DNA from: Flavobacterium poyangense | Lineage (GTDB): Bacteria; Bacteroidota; Bacteroidia; Flavobacteriales; Flavobacteriaceae | Assembly: GCF_011751075.1 (NCBI RefSeq) | Contig: NZ_JAALLN010000001.1 | Span: 905,113 to 969,112, forward strand | Reading direction: 5' to 3' | DNA length: 64,000 nucleotides | Shown here: piece by piece, positions 51,096 to 59,683 of the stretch | How positions within the stretch are numbered: position 1 is the stretch's first letter | Layout of the letters: every line of letters begins with the position of its first letter | Translations under genes and position numbers: made by a program | The notes under the pieces: model-generated | What the model was told of the DNA's origin: nothing | Seen by the model: only the letters and a program-made list of their open reading frames with translations | The model's database searches: none

Positions 51096-52487
51096 TTACT
51101 TTTTACAAGGTGTTCCCAGAGGGAAATTAACTCCATATTGTGCCCCCAATTTTTCTGTGTTTATTCTATCATAAATTCTTTGCCGATCTTTAAAATTTTT
51201 GTGATTAGGGTCGTTAGGATAATTCTTGATAAAAATATTAGTTTTATAGAGCCCTGCCCAAGCCATATCCAAATAAACCTGATTTGGAAAACCCGAATCA
51301 ACCGATACTCCTGTATGGAATTCCTGAATAGTAGCTGCTATTGCGTTAACATATTTATCAGCAATTAACTCATGATGCACCGCAGGAAGAATCGTTTTGT
51401 CTTTCGTAATTTGATATTGCACGTAAGCCTCATAAACCGTTGGGAAATCACAAATTTCTGAAGTGCCAAGGGTATTATTTTCATTTAGCATACTAATCAA
51501 ATACGCATGCACAATTTCATGCGCCATCGTAGTGGCAACAGACAAATCTGTAGGAGGATTTGGATTGTCTTTTCCGTTAATATAATCCTCATTAAAAACC
51601 ATATTAACAGTATACGTATTTTCGTCAAATTTGGTTTGCGCCCAATCATTTGGATCGTTCTCTGGTAATTGTCCTGTGGACATCTTTATCATAAAAATAT
51701 CCTCATCGCCACTAAAGCGTTTTATCATTGCGGCAATATCACCAACTGTCAAATTTTTCAGCTTCTTCAATACTTGTTTCGTACAAGGATCCAGTTGGGT
51801 ATCGTCAATATAATCTTCTATGGTATAAATTATATCTACCGGATCTTCCTCCTCACTACCGCCGTCCGGAGGAGGGACTTCGTGATCTACGTTCCTATTG
51901 TTTCTATTGGCACATTCCCACAATTCATTTAGTATTCTTTCTCGCTCTGCTTCGGAACAAGAAAGAAAATGTTCCCAACTCGGCTTCACACAGTCGGCGA
52001 AAGTCATTTCAGATTTGATTAGGCGTTTTTTAATTGGTCTTTTACCATTCTCAGAAATTAATGTATTTGCTTGATTGTAGATGTGGTACCATTTTACGAC
52101 CGCTTCATTTGCTTTTGGAGAAAAGGTAACTTTGAGCTTATAATCAAAACTGTTGTCGCCTTTTTTTGGGGTTACCAGTAGATAAGATCTTAAGAAATAA
52201 CCGGAGTTGTTTTTCCTGGCTCCATTTTTTACAAAAATGGGTCGTTCTGTAATAAACGGAACAGTTAAGGTATCACGCACATAAACCGCTTTTTTCCAAT
52301 CGGGCTTTCCCAGGAAATAAAGGTTGTTCTTTAACGCAATGGGATTGTTGTTAAAGTAATCGGCTGCCCGGTTTACATTCAGAGAACCGGTTTGTTTTTC
52401 AATAGCGGGCTCTTCTGTGGCACAGGAGCTTAAAAATAACAGAACAAGAGTCACTGCTAAAACTAGGGCGGAAAAAATTTTTTTCAT
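51096..52487 (-). CDS. A: lipoprotein with C-terminal zincin-like metallopeptidase domain
   Basis: The ATG at 52487 gives 463 aa; a start at 52523 would put a polar tail before the signal. The lipobox is FLSSC with C22, followed by the acidic ATEEP, which may route it to the cell surface. Residues ~35-200 are of unknown type; a PPPDGGSEEEDP linker (205-216) leads to LDPCTKQVLKKLKNL (232-246) and a domain with H323-E324-I-V-H327, a likely zinc motif, with HHELIAD (H371, H372, E373) a candidate third ligand. This resembles C-terminal effector domains of Bacteroidetes secreted proteins. A substrate is unknown. Confidence 0.75.
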   Translation of the reverse strand: MKKIFSALVLAVTLVLLFLSSCATEEPAIEKQTGSLNVNRAADYFNNNPIALKNNLYFLGKPDWKKAVYVRDTLTVPFITERPIFVKNGARKNNSGYFLRSYLLVTPKKGDNSFDYKLKVTFSPKANEAVVKWYHIYNQANTLISENGKRPIKKRLIKSEMTFADCVKPSWEHFLSCSEAERERILNELWECANRNNRNVDHEVPPPDGGSEEEDPVDIIYTIEDYIDDTQLDPCTKQVLKKLKNLTVGDIAAMIKRFSGDEDIFMIKMSTGQLPENDPNDWAQTKFDENTYTVNMVFNEDYINGKDNPNPPTDLSVATTMAHEIVHAYLISMLNENNTLGTSEICDFPTVYEAYVQYQITKDKTILPAVHHELIADKYVNAIAATIQEFHTGVSVDSGFPNQVYLDMAWAGLYKTNIFIKNYPNDPNHKNFKDRQRIYDRINTEKLGAQYGVNFPLGTPCKK

Positions 52488-52602
52488 AGCTAACAAATAT
52501 TTATTGTAGGATTTAAGATACAATTATAACAATACCTATTCTAATTGTATATTTTTTCTTACTATTTGTAGACAAGTAATTCTTTTTCGTTCCTTATTGC
52601 AC

Positions 52603-52635
52603 AAAAAAAAGCCTGCTTCAAATAAGAAACAGGCT
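52603..52635 (-). terminator. Terminator after clpX
   Basis: AGCCTG (52610-52615) pairs with CAGGCT (52630-52635), extended inside by TTC/GAA. On the minus strand the stem is followed by eight T's. It lies 24 bp past the clpX stop. Confidence 0.85.
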
Positions 52636-52658
52636 AAATCTTAAACATTTAAAAAAAC

Positions 52659-53891
52659 CTAGGAAGCAATTTCCATGCGTTTCAATAAATTTTTATTCAA
52701 AGTGTGTTTTGCGTAATCTTTGTCAATGGTCAATACTTTATCGTCTGAACTTGGTAATTCATACATGGCATCGGTTAAGATTGCTTCGCATAACGAACGC
52801 AATCCGCGAGCTCCTAATTTGTATTCTAAGGCTTTATCAACAATAAAGTCTAAAGCCTCATCAGAAACACTGAATTCTACTTCATCCATCAAAAATAATT
52901 TTTGATATTGTTTGATTAAGGCATTTTTAGGTTGTGTCAAAATCGCACGCAAGGTTTCTCTGTCCAAAGGATCCATATGCGTTAAAACCGGTAAACGACC
53001 AATGATCTCCGGAATCAATCCGAAATCTTTGATGTCTTTCGGGATGATGTATTGCAACAAATTATCTTTGTCGATGTTGTCTACGTTTTTAGAAGTAGAA
53101 TATCCAACTGCCTGACGGTTTAAACGTTTCGAAATAATACGTTCTACTCCATCAAAAGCACCACCGGCAATAAACAGGATGTTTTGGGTATTTACCTCAA
53201 CGAATTTCTGGTCCGGGTGTTTACGACCTCCTTTTGGCGGCACGTTTACAACGGTTCCTTCGAGTAATTTCAACAAGGCTTGTTGCACTCCTTCTCCTGA
53301 AACGTCACGTGTTATAGATGGATTATCGCTCTTACGGGCAATTTTATCAATTTCATCAATAAATACAATACCTCTTTCGGCTTTGGTTACATCGTAATCG
53401 GCAGCTTGCAGCAAACGTGTCAGAATACTTTCAACGTCTTCTCCTACGTAACCTGCTTCTGTAAGTACGGTTGCATCGACAATAGCCAAAGGAACGTCTA
53501 ACATCTTAGCAATGGTTTTTGCTACCAATGTTTTTCCGGTTCCGGTCTGACCTACCATAATGATATTACTTTTTTCAATCTCTACTTCGTCGTCTAATTG
53601 CTGTTGCATTAAACGCTTGTAGTGATTGTAAACCGCAACCGACATTACTTTTTTAGTCTGATCCTGACCAATTACATATTGATCTAAGAAAGCTCTTATT
53701 TCTTTTGGTTTCTTTAAAATTAAGTCCCCAACCAATTTGGCGCTTCCGCTTGATTTTAATTCTTCTAATACAATTCCGTGTGCCTGCTCGATACACTTAT
53801 CACAGATATGTGCATTGATACCTGCAATCAATAAATTGGTTTCTGGCTTTTTTCTTCCACAAAACGAACATTCTAATACTACTTTAGCCAT
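52659..53891 (-). CDS. clpX: ATP-dependent Clp protease ATP-binding subunit ClpX
   Basis: The 410-aa protein has the N-terminal C4 zinc-binding domain (C7, C10, C29, C32: CSFCG ... CDKC), Walker A GQTGTGKT, Walker [10 protein letters not shown], and the IGF-type loop region [14 protein letters not shown] (its IGR form). It is the AAA+ unfoldase that recognises tagged proteins and feeds them into ClpP. It is downstream of clpP in the order tig, clpP, clpX, the common bacterial arrangement. A terminator follows. Confidence 0.98.
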   Translation of the reverse strand: MAKVVLECSFCGRKKPETNLLIAGINAHICDKCIEQAHGIVLEELKSSGSAKLVGDLILKKPKEIRAFLDQYVIGQDQTKKVMSVAVYNHYKRLMQQQLDDEVEIEKSNIIMVGQTGTGKTLVAKTIAKMLDVPLAIVDATVLTEAGYVGEDVESILTRLLQAADYDVTKAERGIVFIDEIDKIARKSDNPSITRDVSGEGVQQALLKLLEGTVVNVPPKGGRKHPDQKFVEVNTQNILFIAGGAFDGVERIISKRLNRQAVGYSTSKNVDNIDKDNLLQYIIPKDIKDFGLIPEIIGRLPVLTHMDPLDRETLRAILTQPKNALIKQYQKLFLMDEVEFSVSDEALDFIVDKALEYKLGARGLRSLCEAILTDAMYELPSSDDKVLTIDKDYAKHTLNKNLLKRMEIAS

Positions 53892-53894
53892 TCT

Positions 53895-54056
53895 TTTTTA
53901 GTTACTAAGCTGCAAAGTTACTAAGTTTCTAAGATTTTTCACTAAAATCCTAAAAACTTAGCAACCTATTAACTTTTTAAATTTTATTTTTCTTTTCATT
54001 TCAAAATCAGGACACTACAAAATTTAGCGTCTTATCAACTCAGAAACTTAAAAAAT
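53895..54056. repeat. Imperfect inverted repeat between clpP and clpX
   Basis: GCAAAGTTACTAAGTTTCTAAG (from 53911) is echoed in reverse by CTAAAAACTTAGCAACCTATTAAC (53950-53973), and fragments (CTTATCAACTCAGAAACTTA) recur near 54030-54050. This could form a hairpin in the mRNA between the two coding regions. Confidence 0.5.
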
Positions 54057-54731
54057 TTACCCTCTTCTCAATACTTCATCAATCATTCCGTATTCTTTAG
54101 CTTCGTCTGCAATCATCCAGTAATCGCGCTCGCTGTCTTTGTGTACTTTATCGAAAGTTTGTCCCGAATGTTGTGAGATGATGTTGTACAATTCATCTTT
54201 TAGTTTCAACATTTCACGCAAGTTGATTTCCATATCTGTAGCTACACCTTGTGCTCCTCCTGATGGTTGGTGAATCATTACTCTTGAATGTGGCAAAGCA
54301 GAACGTTTTCCTGCTGCACCTGCACATAATAAAACGGCCCCCATAGAAGCTGCCATACCTGTACAAATAGTTGCTACGTCCGGTTTGATGTATTGCATCG
54401 TGTCATAAATTCCCAATCCTGCGTAAACACTTCCTCCAGGAGAATTTAAATAAATCTGAATGTCTTTTGAGGCATCAGCACTTTCCAGGAAAAGCAATTG
54501 TGCCTGAACGATATTAGCGATCTGATCGTCGATACCTGTTCCTAAAAAGATAATTCTGTCCATCATTAATCGAGAGAAAACATCTAATTGAGAAATATTC
54601 AACTGACGTTCTTCAATAATATATGGAGTCATATTGGTTGGGTTCATTGCCGCTACGATTTTATCATAGTACATGGCATTTACTCCTTGGTGCTTTGTAG
54701 CAAATTTTTTAAATTCTTTACCGTAGTTCAT
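54057..54731 (-). CDS. clpP: ATP-dependent Clp protease proteolytic subunit ClpP
   Basis: The 224-aa protein has the ClpP triad S129 (GMAASMGA), H154 (VMIHQPSGG) and an Asp in SERDYWM, plus the IYLNSPGGSVYAGLGIYD loop. An N-terminal extension of about 30 residues precedes the conserved core, usual in Bacteroidetes. Fourteen subunits form the proteolytic barrel served by ClpX, whose gene follows 165 bp downstream. tig lies 241 bp upstream. Confidence 0.98.
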   Translation of the reverse strand: MNYGKEFKKFATKHQGVNAMYYDKIVAAMNPTNMTPYIIEERQLNISQLDVFSRLMMDRIIFLGTGIDDQIANIVQAQLLFLESADASKDIQIYLNSPGGSVYAGLGIYDTMQYIKPDVATICTGMAASMGAVLLCAGAAGKRSALPHSRVMIHQPSGGAQGVATDMEINLREMLKLKDELYNIISQHSGQTFDKVHKDSERDYWMIADEAKEYGMIDEVLRRG

Positions 54732-54830
54732 ATGTATCTGTTCTAAGTTTACGTTTGTTTAATGTCTATTTTGATTCATCAAAGGTCATACCTTTTTATG
54801 ATTAATGCCAATATGTCGTTTTTTAAAGTT

Positions 54831-54900
54831 TTTTGTTTCAGGTTTCAAGTTTCAGGTTAACGAACTTAAAGCAACCTGAAACTTGAAACCTGAAACAAAA
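54831..54900. repeat. 28-bp perfect inverted repeat between tig and clpP
   Basis: The left arm 54831-54858 starts TTTTGTTTCAGGTTTCAAG and its exact reverse complement is 54873-54900, with a 14-nt loop. The inside is itself a near-repeat (CAGGTTTCAAGTTTCAGG). The transcript from tig to clpP must pass through this structure unless it stops at the hairpin 54918-54948. A looser version (AACTTGAAACTGTAAACCTGAAAC) occurs at 1301-1324. Confidence 0.9.
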
Positions 54901-54917
54901 TTTTACACAAAAAATGA

Positions 54918-54948
54918 AGCGCCAATAGAAGAAACTTCCATTGACGCT
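54918..54948 (-). terminator. Hairpin after the tig stop codon
   Basis: On the minus strand AGCGTCAATGGAAG can pair with CTTCTATTGGCGCT (two mismatches), followed by CATTTTTT. It could be a terminator or attenuator between tig and clpP. Confidence 0.65.
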
Positions 54949-54972
54949 CAAATATACTTATTTTTTCAGAAA

Positions 54973-56295
54973 TTATTCTCCGTATGATGCAGCAATAAAT
55001 TCTTCGTAAGTTACTTCTTTAGTTGTTGGGTTTGCTTTTTCTTTAAACAACTCTAACAATTTCTCTGCTACAACTTGCTCAGAAAGTCTTTTTACTTCTT
55101 CCTGGTTAGATAAAACTCTAGCCACGATTCCTTGTACTTCTTCGTCAGTTGGGTTAGTTTGACCAAATTGAGCCATTTGTTGTCTGATAGCATTTGTTGT
55201 AAAAGCTTTCAAGTCTTCAAATGTAATTTGGATATTACTTTGAGCCATTGCTTTTCCTTCAATCAATTGAAAACGCAATCCTTTTTCAGATCTTGCATAT
55301 TCTACTTCAGCTTCTTCTGCAGAAAGTTTTTTCTCTCCAACAGTTTGCAACCATTTTTTAAGGAATTCTGCAGGTAAATCAAATTTAGTGCTTTCGATCA
55401 GGAAGTTCTGAACGTCTAACAATAATTTTTGATCTGCTTGTTGAGCGAATTGTGCTTCTGCATCTTCTTTAATTTTAGCTTTTAAATCTTCTAAAGAAGC
55501 TACTTTTCCTTCACCAAAAAGTTTATCAAATAAATCCTGGTTCAATTCAGCCAATTCAGCTCCGTTGATAGCCTCGATAGTAAAGTTTACTTCGATATCT
55601 AATCCGTGAACATTGTCATGACCAACTTTTAGGTAGTCCATTAATTGGTGATCGTCTTCGAATAAACCTTTTGTGCTTACTGCTACAACATCACCTACTT
55701 TTTTACCGATGAATTTATCTCCGGCTGCTTTGTTGAAAGTCGATACAGAAATTGTAGTTGTATTGTTGATTCCGTTTTCTTCGTTAGAAAAAGTTCCTGT
55801 TAAGTCAGAGTCTGCTACAACAGCATCCTGAGGAATTGCTTTTCCGAATTGTTTTTGGATACGCTCTACCTGACCGTCGATTAATTTATCATCAGCAGTA
55901 ACGATATATTTTACGATATCATTTTTAGCTTCTAAATTAATTTCGAAGTTTGGCACTAAACCAATTTCGTATTCGAAAGTTAACTCTTCAGCATCCCAAT
56001 CGAAGTTTTCGTTTACTTTAGCAAGAGGAGTTCCTAAAAGATTTAATCTTTCAGATTGTACAAAACGCTCTAAAGCTAAGTCAACTACTTTTTTAACTTC
56101 TTCCTGCTTGATTGCTTTTCCGTATTGTTTTTCAACAAGGTCTTTAGGAACTTGTCCTTTTCTAAAACCTTTTACTTGTGCTAATGGCAATTTTTCGTTA
56201 ATTCTTTTTGCCACCTGACCTTTATAATCCATATGAACAACGTTCATTACAATTGTCTCGTTTACAGCGTCTATTGCTACTCTTTTAATATCCAT
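54973..56295 (-). CDS. tig: Trigger factor
   Basis: The 440-aa protein has the N-terminal ribosome-binding domain with the signature VKGFRKGQVPKDLVEKQYGKA (in two parts; residues ~39-59), a shortened PPIase-like middle region (VVADSDLTGTF, VGDVVAVSTKGLFEDDH) and the large C-terminal helical chaperone domain. It binds new chains at the ribosome exit. The middle domain looks diverged from FKBP, as in other Bacteroidetes, so prolyl isomerase activity is doubtful. It precedes clpP and clpX. Confidence 0.95.
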   Translation of the reverse strand: MDIKRVAIDAVNETIVMNVVHMDYKGQVAKRINEKLPLAQVKGFRKGQVPKDLVEKQYGKAIKQEEVKKVVDLALERFVQSERLNLLGTPLAKVNENFDWDAEELTFEYEIGLVPNFEINLEAKNDIVKYIVTADDKLIDGQVERIQKQFGKAIPQDAVVADSDLTGTFSNEENGINNTTTISVSTFNKAAGDKFIGKKVGDVVAVSTKGLFEDDHQLMDYLKVGHDNVHGLDIEVNFTIEAINGAELAELNQDLFDKLFGEGKVASLEDLKAKIKEDAEAQFAQQADQKLLLDVQNFLIESTKFDLPAEFLKKWLQTVGEKKLSAEEAEVEYARSEKGLRFQLIEGKAMAQSNIQITFEDLKAFTTNAIRQQMAQFGQTNPTDEEVQGIVARVLSNQEEVKRLSEQVVAEKLLELFKEKANPTTKEVTYEEFIAASYGE

Positions 56296-56381
56296 TGTCT
56301 TCTTTAATTTACATAATAAAATTGGGTCGCAAAATTATAAAATTTTTGCAACCCAACCAAGTTTTTAACCTATTGTATTTG

Positions 56382-56403
56382 AAGCCCTTTTTATCGGGCT
56401 TTG
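56382..56403 (-). terminator. Weak hairpin after the holin-like gene
   Basis: AAGCCC (56382-56387) pairs with GGGCTT (56396-56401). The stem is short and the T run poor, so termination is only possible. Confidence 0.45.
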
Positions 56404-56411
56404 ATTTTGGT

Positions 56412-56756
56412 TTATTTGTCGTCTCCTACAATTTTGTAAGTAATAGACTGAAGAATGGACAATATAACACTGAAGAATAAAGCGGTCCAGAAAGAGTCTA
56501 CTTTAAAACCGCCAACAATATTGGTACACAACAAAATAATAACGGCATTAATCACCAGTAAAAACAAGCCCAGCGTCACGATCGTAACGGGAAATGTCAG
56601 GATAACCAATATTGGTTTTATAAAAAGATTCAGCAACCCTAAAACTACCGCAACAATTACGGCGGTCGTAAAACTGGCCACATGAACACCTGGTAAAAAG
56701 TGAGCGATCACCAAAACCAAGACTGCGGTAACAAGAAGTCTGAGTAATAAATTCAT
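56412..56756 (-). CDS. Phage holin family 4 superfamily (Phage_holin_4_2) membrane protein
   Basis: The 114-aa protein has four transmembrane segments (about 4-22, 26-48, 54-76, 86-108) and the family markers LLNLFIKPILVILTFPVTI and TLGLFLLVINAVII. Despite its name, this family (like YvlD) is chromosomal, and a role in lysis is not shown. In this genome it is surrounded by housekeeping genes, not phage genes. The function is unknown. Confidence 0.92.
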   Translation of the reverse strand: MNLLLRLLVTAVLVLVIAHFLPGVHVASFTTAVIVAVVLGLLNLFIKPILVILTFPVTIVTLGLFLLVINAVIILLCTNIVGGFKVDSFWTALFFSVILSILQSITYKIVGDDK

Positions 56757-56803
56757 AATGTTTCGGTTTAATTTTTTTTCGTATAAAGTAAAAATACAAA
56801 ATT

Positions 56804-57292
56804 TTAATAATACAATCCTTTATTTAAAATTCCATCGATTGCTTTTTTTTCATGAGCCAAAAACTTTTCTTTTTCAATGTGCGATAGATTATGCTCAACT
56901 CCTCTGTATTCTATAGTAATAAAGTTTAAAACTTCATCAAAAATCAGTTTTACCCGTTCCAAATGAAAATCAGAAGTGACAACAATGAGCGAATCCAGAT
57001 TATAACTCATTATTATCTCCTTAGTCATAACAGCATCTTCAACTGTATTACCGGACAAAGCGGGCTTTAAAAAACACTCACTTCCTACTCCATTAAGCAT
57101 CAGATAATTCATTGCGTAAACGGCATGTGCTTTGTTTGTTGTGTTAAAATGTGCTCCAAAACCACCAGTACAAACAATATAATGCTCCTTTGGATCAAAA
57201 ATACGCGCACAATAATTTAATCTGTCTATGGAAATAGGCCCCAAACTGCCCTCTTCTGAATTTAGTGAACCCAGAACAACTAAAGCTTTCAT
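56804..57292 (-). CDS. YdcF-like (DUF218) protein
   Basis: The 162-aa protein carries the DUF218 pattern: ALVVLGSLNSEEG at the start, IVCTGGFGAHFNTTNKA, LSGNTVEDAVMTKEII (the conserved S-x-N/T-T-x-E/D element), and LIVVTSDFHLERVKLIFDEV. No signal or transmembrane segment is present, so it is cytoplasmic, unlike SanA-type members. The family may bind nucleotides such as S-adenosylmethionine; the reaction is unknown. It lies 48 bp before the hydrolase stop. Confidence 0.88.
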   Translation of the reverse strand: MKALVVLGSLNSEEGSLGPISIDRLNYCARIFDPKEHYIVCTGGFGAHFNTTNKAHAVYAMNYLMLNGVGSECFLKPALSGNTVEDAVMTKEIIMSYNLDSLIVVTSDFHLERVKLIFDEVLNFITIEYRGVEHNLSHIEKEKFLAHEKKAIDGILNKGLYY

Positions 57293-57340
57293 CTATTTCA
57301 ACTTTTATATTTAAGAAAAATACGGACTGCCCTTAATTGA

Positions 57341-58105
57341 CTACTGTTTTAAAAATGATGTAGTCAATTCAAAAAACATTTTAGGATTTTCAGCATGAAG
57401 CCAATGTCCTGCATTTGGAATCGTTTCTAATTGCACATCCGGAAAATGCTGACGTATTTGCTCCATATCTTCGTCCTTAATATAACCCGAATTTCCTCCG
57501 CGTATAAACAAGGTGGGATTATTAAAAACCAAATCTTCTGCCAGCGCTTTTCCGATAGCATCTAAATTGGCATTAAAAACAGCCAGATTAAAACGAAATG
57601 CCAATTGTCCGGGTTCTACCCAATATAAATTTTTCATTAAAAACTGACGGGTTCCAAAGTCCGGAACATATTGCGTCAAAATAGCTTCTACGTCGTTTCG
57701 GCTTGGTTTTACCGAAAAATCAACTGCGTTTAACCCTGCTAAAATATCCTGATGGTGCTGGTTATAAAATCTCGGACCAATGTCGGCTACAATTAATTTA
57801 TCTGTCAATTCCGGATAAGTCGTTGCAAAAAGCATCGCTACTTTTCCTCCCATCGAATGTCCTAAAATATCTATTTTACTTAACTGATTGGCCTGACAGT
57901 ATTCGAATACGTCTTTTGCCATCGCTTCATAAGTAAATTCATCTGAATGAAAACTGCGTCCATGATTTCGCAAATCCAGAACATGAACCTGAAAACCAGC
58001 CTCCGCATATTGCGTAGCAAGTGTTTTCCAGTTATCTGACATTCCTAAAAAACCATGCATAATAACGAAAGGTTTCCCTTCGCCTTCTATTTTTGAGTAA
58101 AGCAT
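57341..58105 (-). CDS. Alpha/beta-fold hydrolase, YbfF-like esterase
   Basis: The 254-aa protein has the alpha/beta hydrolase core: oxyanion region MHGFLGMSDNW, LDLRNHGRSFHS, nucleophile S84 in LGHSMGGKVA, and the catalytic His in NAGHWLHAENP. It resembles E. coli YbfF, a short-chain acyl esterase. It starts 6 bp after the pdxJ stop, so the two genes share an mRNA, though no link to vitamin B6 is known. Confidence 0.92.
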   Translation of the reverse strand: MLYSKIEGEGKPFVIMHGFLGMSDNWKTLATQYAEAGFQVHVLDLRNHGRSFHSDEFTYEAMAKDVFEYCQANQLSKIDILGHSMGGKVAMLFATTYPELTDKLIVADIGPRFYNQHHQDILAGLNAVDFSVKPSRNDVEAILTQYVPDFGTRQFLMKNLYWVEPGQLAFRFNLAVFNANLDAIGKALAEDLVFNNPTLFIRGGNSGYIKDEDMEQIRQHFPDVQLETIPNAGHWLHAENPKMFFELTTSFLKQ

Positions 58106-58111
58106 AAAATC

Positions 58112-58825
58112 TTATTTTAATTTTTGCAAATACATATTCACCACATTATCCAAACCTAAGTAAAGAGCTTCTGCAATTAAGGCATGTCCGATAGAAACCT
58201 CTAATAATCCCGGAATGTTTTGTTTGAAAAACTGAATATTGTCTAAACTAAGGTCATGACCTGCATTGATTCCCAAGTCCAATTCGTTTGCCAGTTTTGC
58301 TGCTGCAACATACGGATCAATTCCGTTTTTATTTCCTAAACCGTACTGATGTGCATAAGCCTCGGTATACAATTCGATTCTGTCGGCTCCTGTTTTTTTG
58401 GCGCCTTCAATCATTTCCAAAACCGGATCTACGAATATGGAAGTTCTGATTCCGTTGCGTTGAAACTCCTGAATAACTTCATTTAAATACGATTGGTTTT
58501 TCACTGTATCCCATCCGGCAGAAGAAGTAATTGCACCAATTGCATCCGGAACTAAGGTTACTTGCGTTGGCTTACATTCTAAAACCAAATCAATAAAATT
58601 ATGCTGAGGATTTCCTTCAATATTATATTCGGTATGTACAATGGCTTTTAAATCACGTGCATCCTGATAGCGAATATGACGTTCATCCGGACGTGGATGA
58701 ATCGTGATTCCCTGTCCTCCAAAATTCTGGATATCGGTTGCCACCTTTAATAAATCAGGAACATTTCCGCCACGAGCATTTCGCAACGTTGCAATTTTAT
58801 TGATATTTACACTTAATTTTGTCAT
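58112..58825 (-). CDS. pdxJ: Pyridoxine 5'-phosphate synthase
   Basis: The 237-aa protein matches PdxJ: LSVNINKIATLRNARGG, ITIHPRPDERHI, EYNIEGNP, CTLVPDAI-like QVTLVPDAIG, SIFVDPVLEMI, IELYTEAYA, and GINAGHDLSLDNI. It joins 1-deoxy-D-xylulose 5-phosphate and 3-amino-2-oxopropyl phosphate to form PNP in the DXP-dependent pathway of vitamin B6 synthesis. It leads a short operon with the hydrolase and is divergent from the CBS-nadK genes. Confidence 0.97.
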   Translation of the reverse strand: MTKLSVNINKIATLRNARGGNVPDLLKVATDIQNFGGQGITIHPRPDERHIRYQDARDLKAIVHTEYNIEGNPQHNFIDLVLECKPTQVTLVPDAIGAITSSAGWDTVKNQSYLNEVIQEFQRNGIRTSIFVDPVLEMIEGAKKTGADRIELYTEAYAHQYGLGNKNGIDPYVAAAKLANELDLGINAGHDLSLDNIQFFKQNIPGLLEVSIGHALIAEALYLGLDNVVNMYLQKLK

Positions 58826-58941
58826 ATAAATAGATAATTAATTCTAGTAACATTATATTTGTAACCACAAAAATACAAAGTAAAAGGTAGTCGCTTTTGC
58901 TATTTTTTGATTATTTTGCATCAAATATGTACAATTGATTT

Positions 58942-59601
58942 ATGACAGAAATTACCAACTATATCACAAACGATTTTCGAGCAATCGACAGCCAGGAAAC
59001 GATAGCGTCGGTTCAGGACTTTTTTGCTGACCTTAGTTTTTCCCACTTTCCGGTTTTAGAAAATGGCATTTACATTGGAAGCATCTCCTCTGATGATGTT
59101 GAAACTTTTGATACTGACAAAAAAACAATCGACTATAAATATACGTTTGAACGTTTTTTTGCCCGAAAATCAATGATTTGGTTAGATCTTTTAGAAGTTT
59201 TTGCTAAGAATCACACCAACACAGTTCCTGTTCTGGACGAAAACAATACTTATATCGGCTATTATGAAATGGAAGATATCATGAAGTTTTTTAAAGAAAC
59301 TCCATTTTTAAAAGAACAAGGCGGTATCATTATTGTTCAAAAAGGGCTTATCGATTACTCCATGAGTCAGATCACTCAGATTGTAGAAAGCAACAATGGT
59401 AAAATCTTAGGTTGTTTTATCTCTGAAGCTGATCTGGAAAATGTGCAGATCACCATAAAAATCGGATTGGGAGCTATGAATGAAATCATTCAGACTTTCA
59501 GAAGATACAACTACGAGATTATTTCAGAACATCAGGAAGACACCTATATCAACAGTCTAAAAGAACGTTCAGATTATTTAGACAAATACCTTAATATTTA
59601 A
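58942..59601 (+). CDS. CBS-domain protein (AcuB-like)
   Basis: The 219-aa protein contains two CBS motifs: ITNYITNDFRAIDSQETIASVQ with HFPVLENGIYIGSIS, and FARKSMIWLDLLEVFAKNH with TVPVLDENNTYIGYYE. The C-terminal third (EQGGIIIVQKGLIDYSMSQI and QIVESNNGKILGCFI) resembles an ACT-like regulatory domain. It probably senses adenine nucleotides. Its place 82 bp before nadK, found together in many Bacteroidetes as far as I recall, suggests it may be linked to NAD metabolism, but that is inference. Confidence 0.9.
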   Translation: MTEITNYITNDFRAIDSQETIASVQDFFADLSFSHFPVLENGIYIGSISSDDVETFDTDKKTIDYKYTFERFFARKSMIWLDLLEVFAKNHTNTVPVLDENNTYIGYYEMEDIMKFFKETPFLKEQGGIIIVQKGLIDYSMSQITQIVESNNGKILGCFISEADLENVQITIKIGLGAMNEIIQTFRRYNYEIISEHQEDTYINSLKERSDYLDKYLNI

Positions 59602-59683
59602 ATTAGATAGTTAGTCAATGAGAAAATAATCTCATCTGCTAAATTATCAAACTAACGCATTTCCAGCTTATTAATTAAAAAGA

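Noticed and set aside
52488..52602. Search for a TAnnTTTG promoter of zincin gene A on the minus strand
   Set aside because: The CAAATATTTA at 52495 is close but lacks the required TA position, so no promoter is claimed.
56412..56756. Phage remnant suggested by the holin-family name
   Set aside because: No other phage gene lies nearby, and this four-helix family is a normal chromosomal one in many bacteria.
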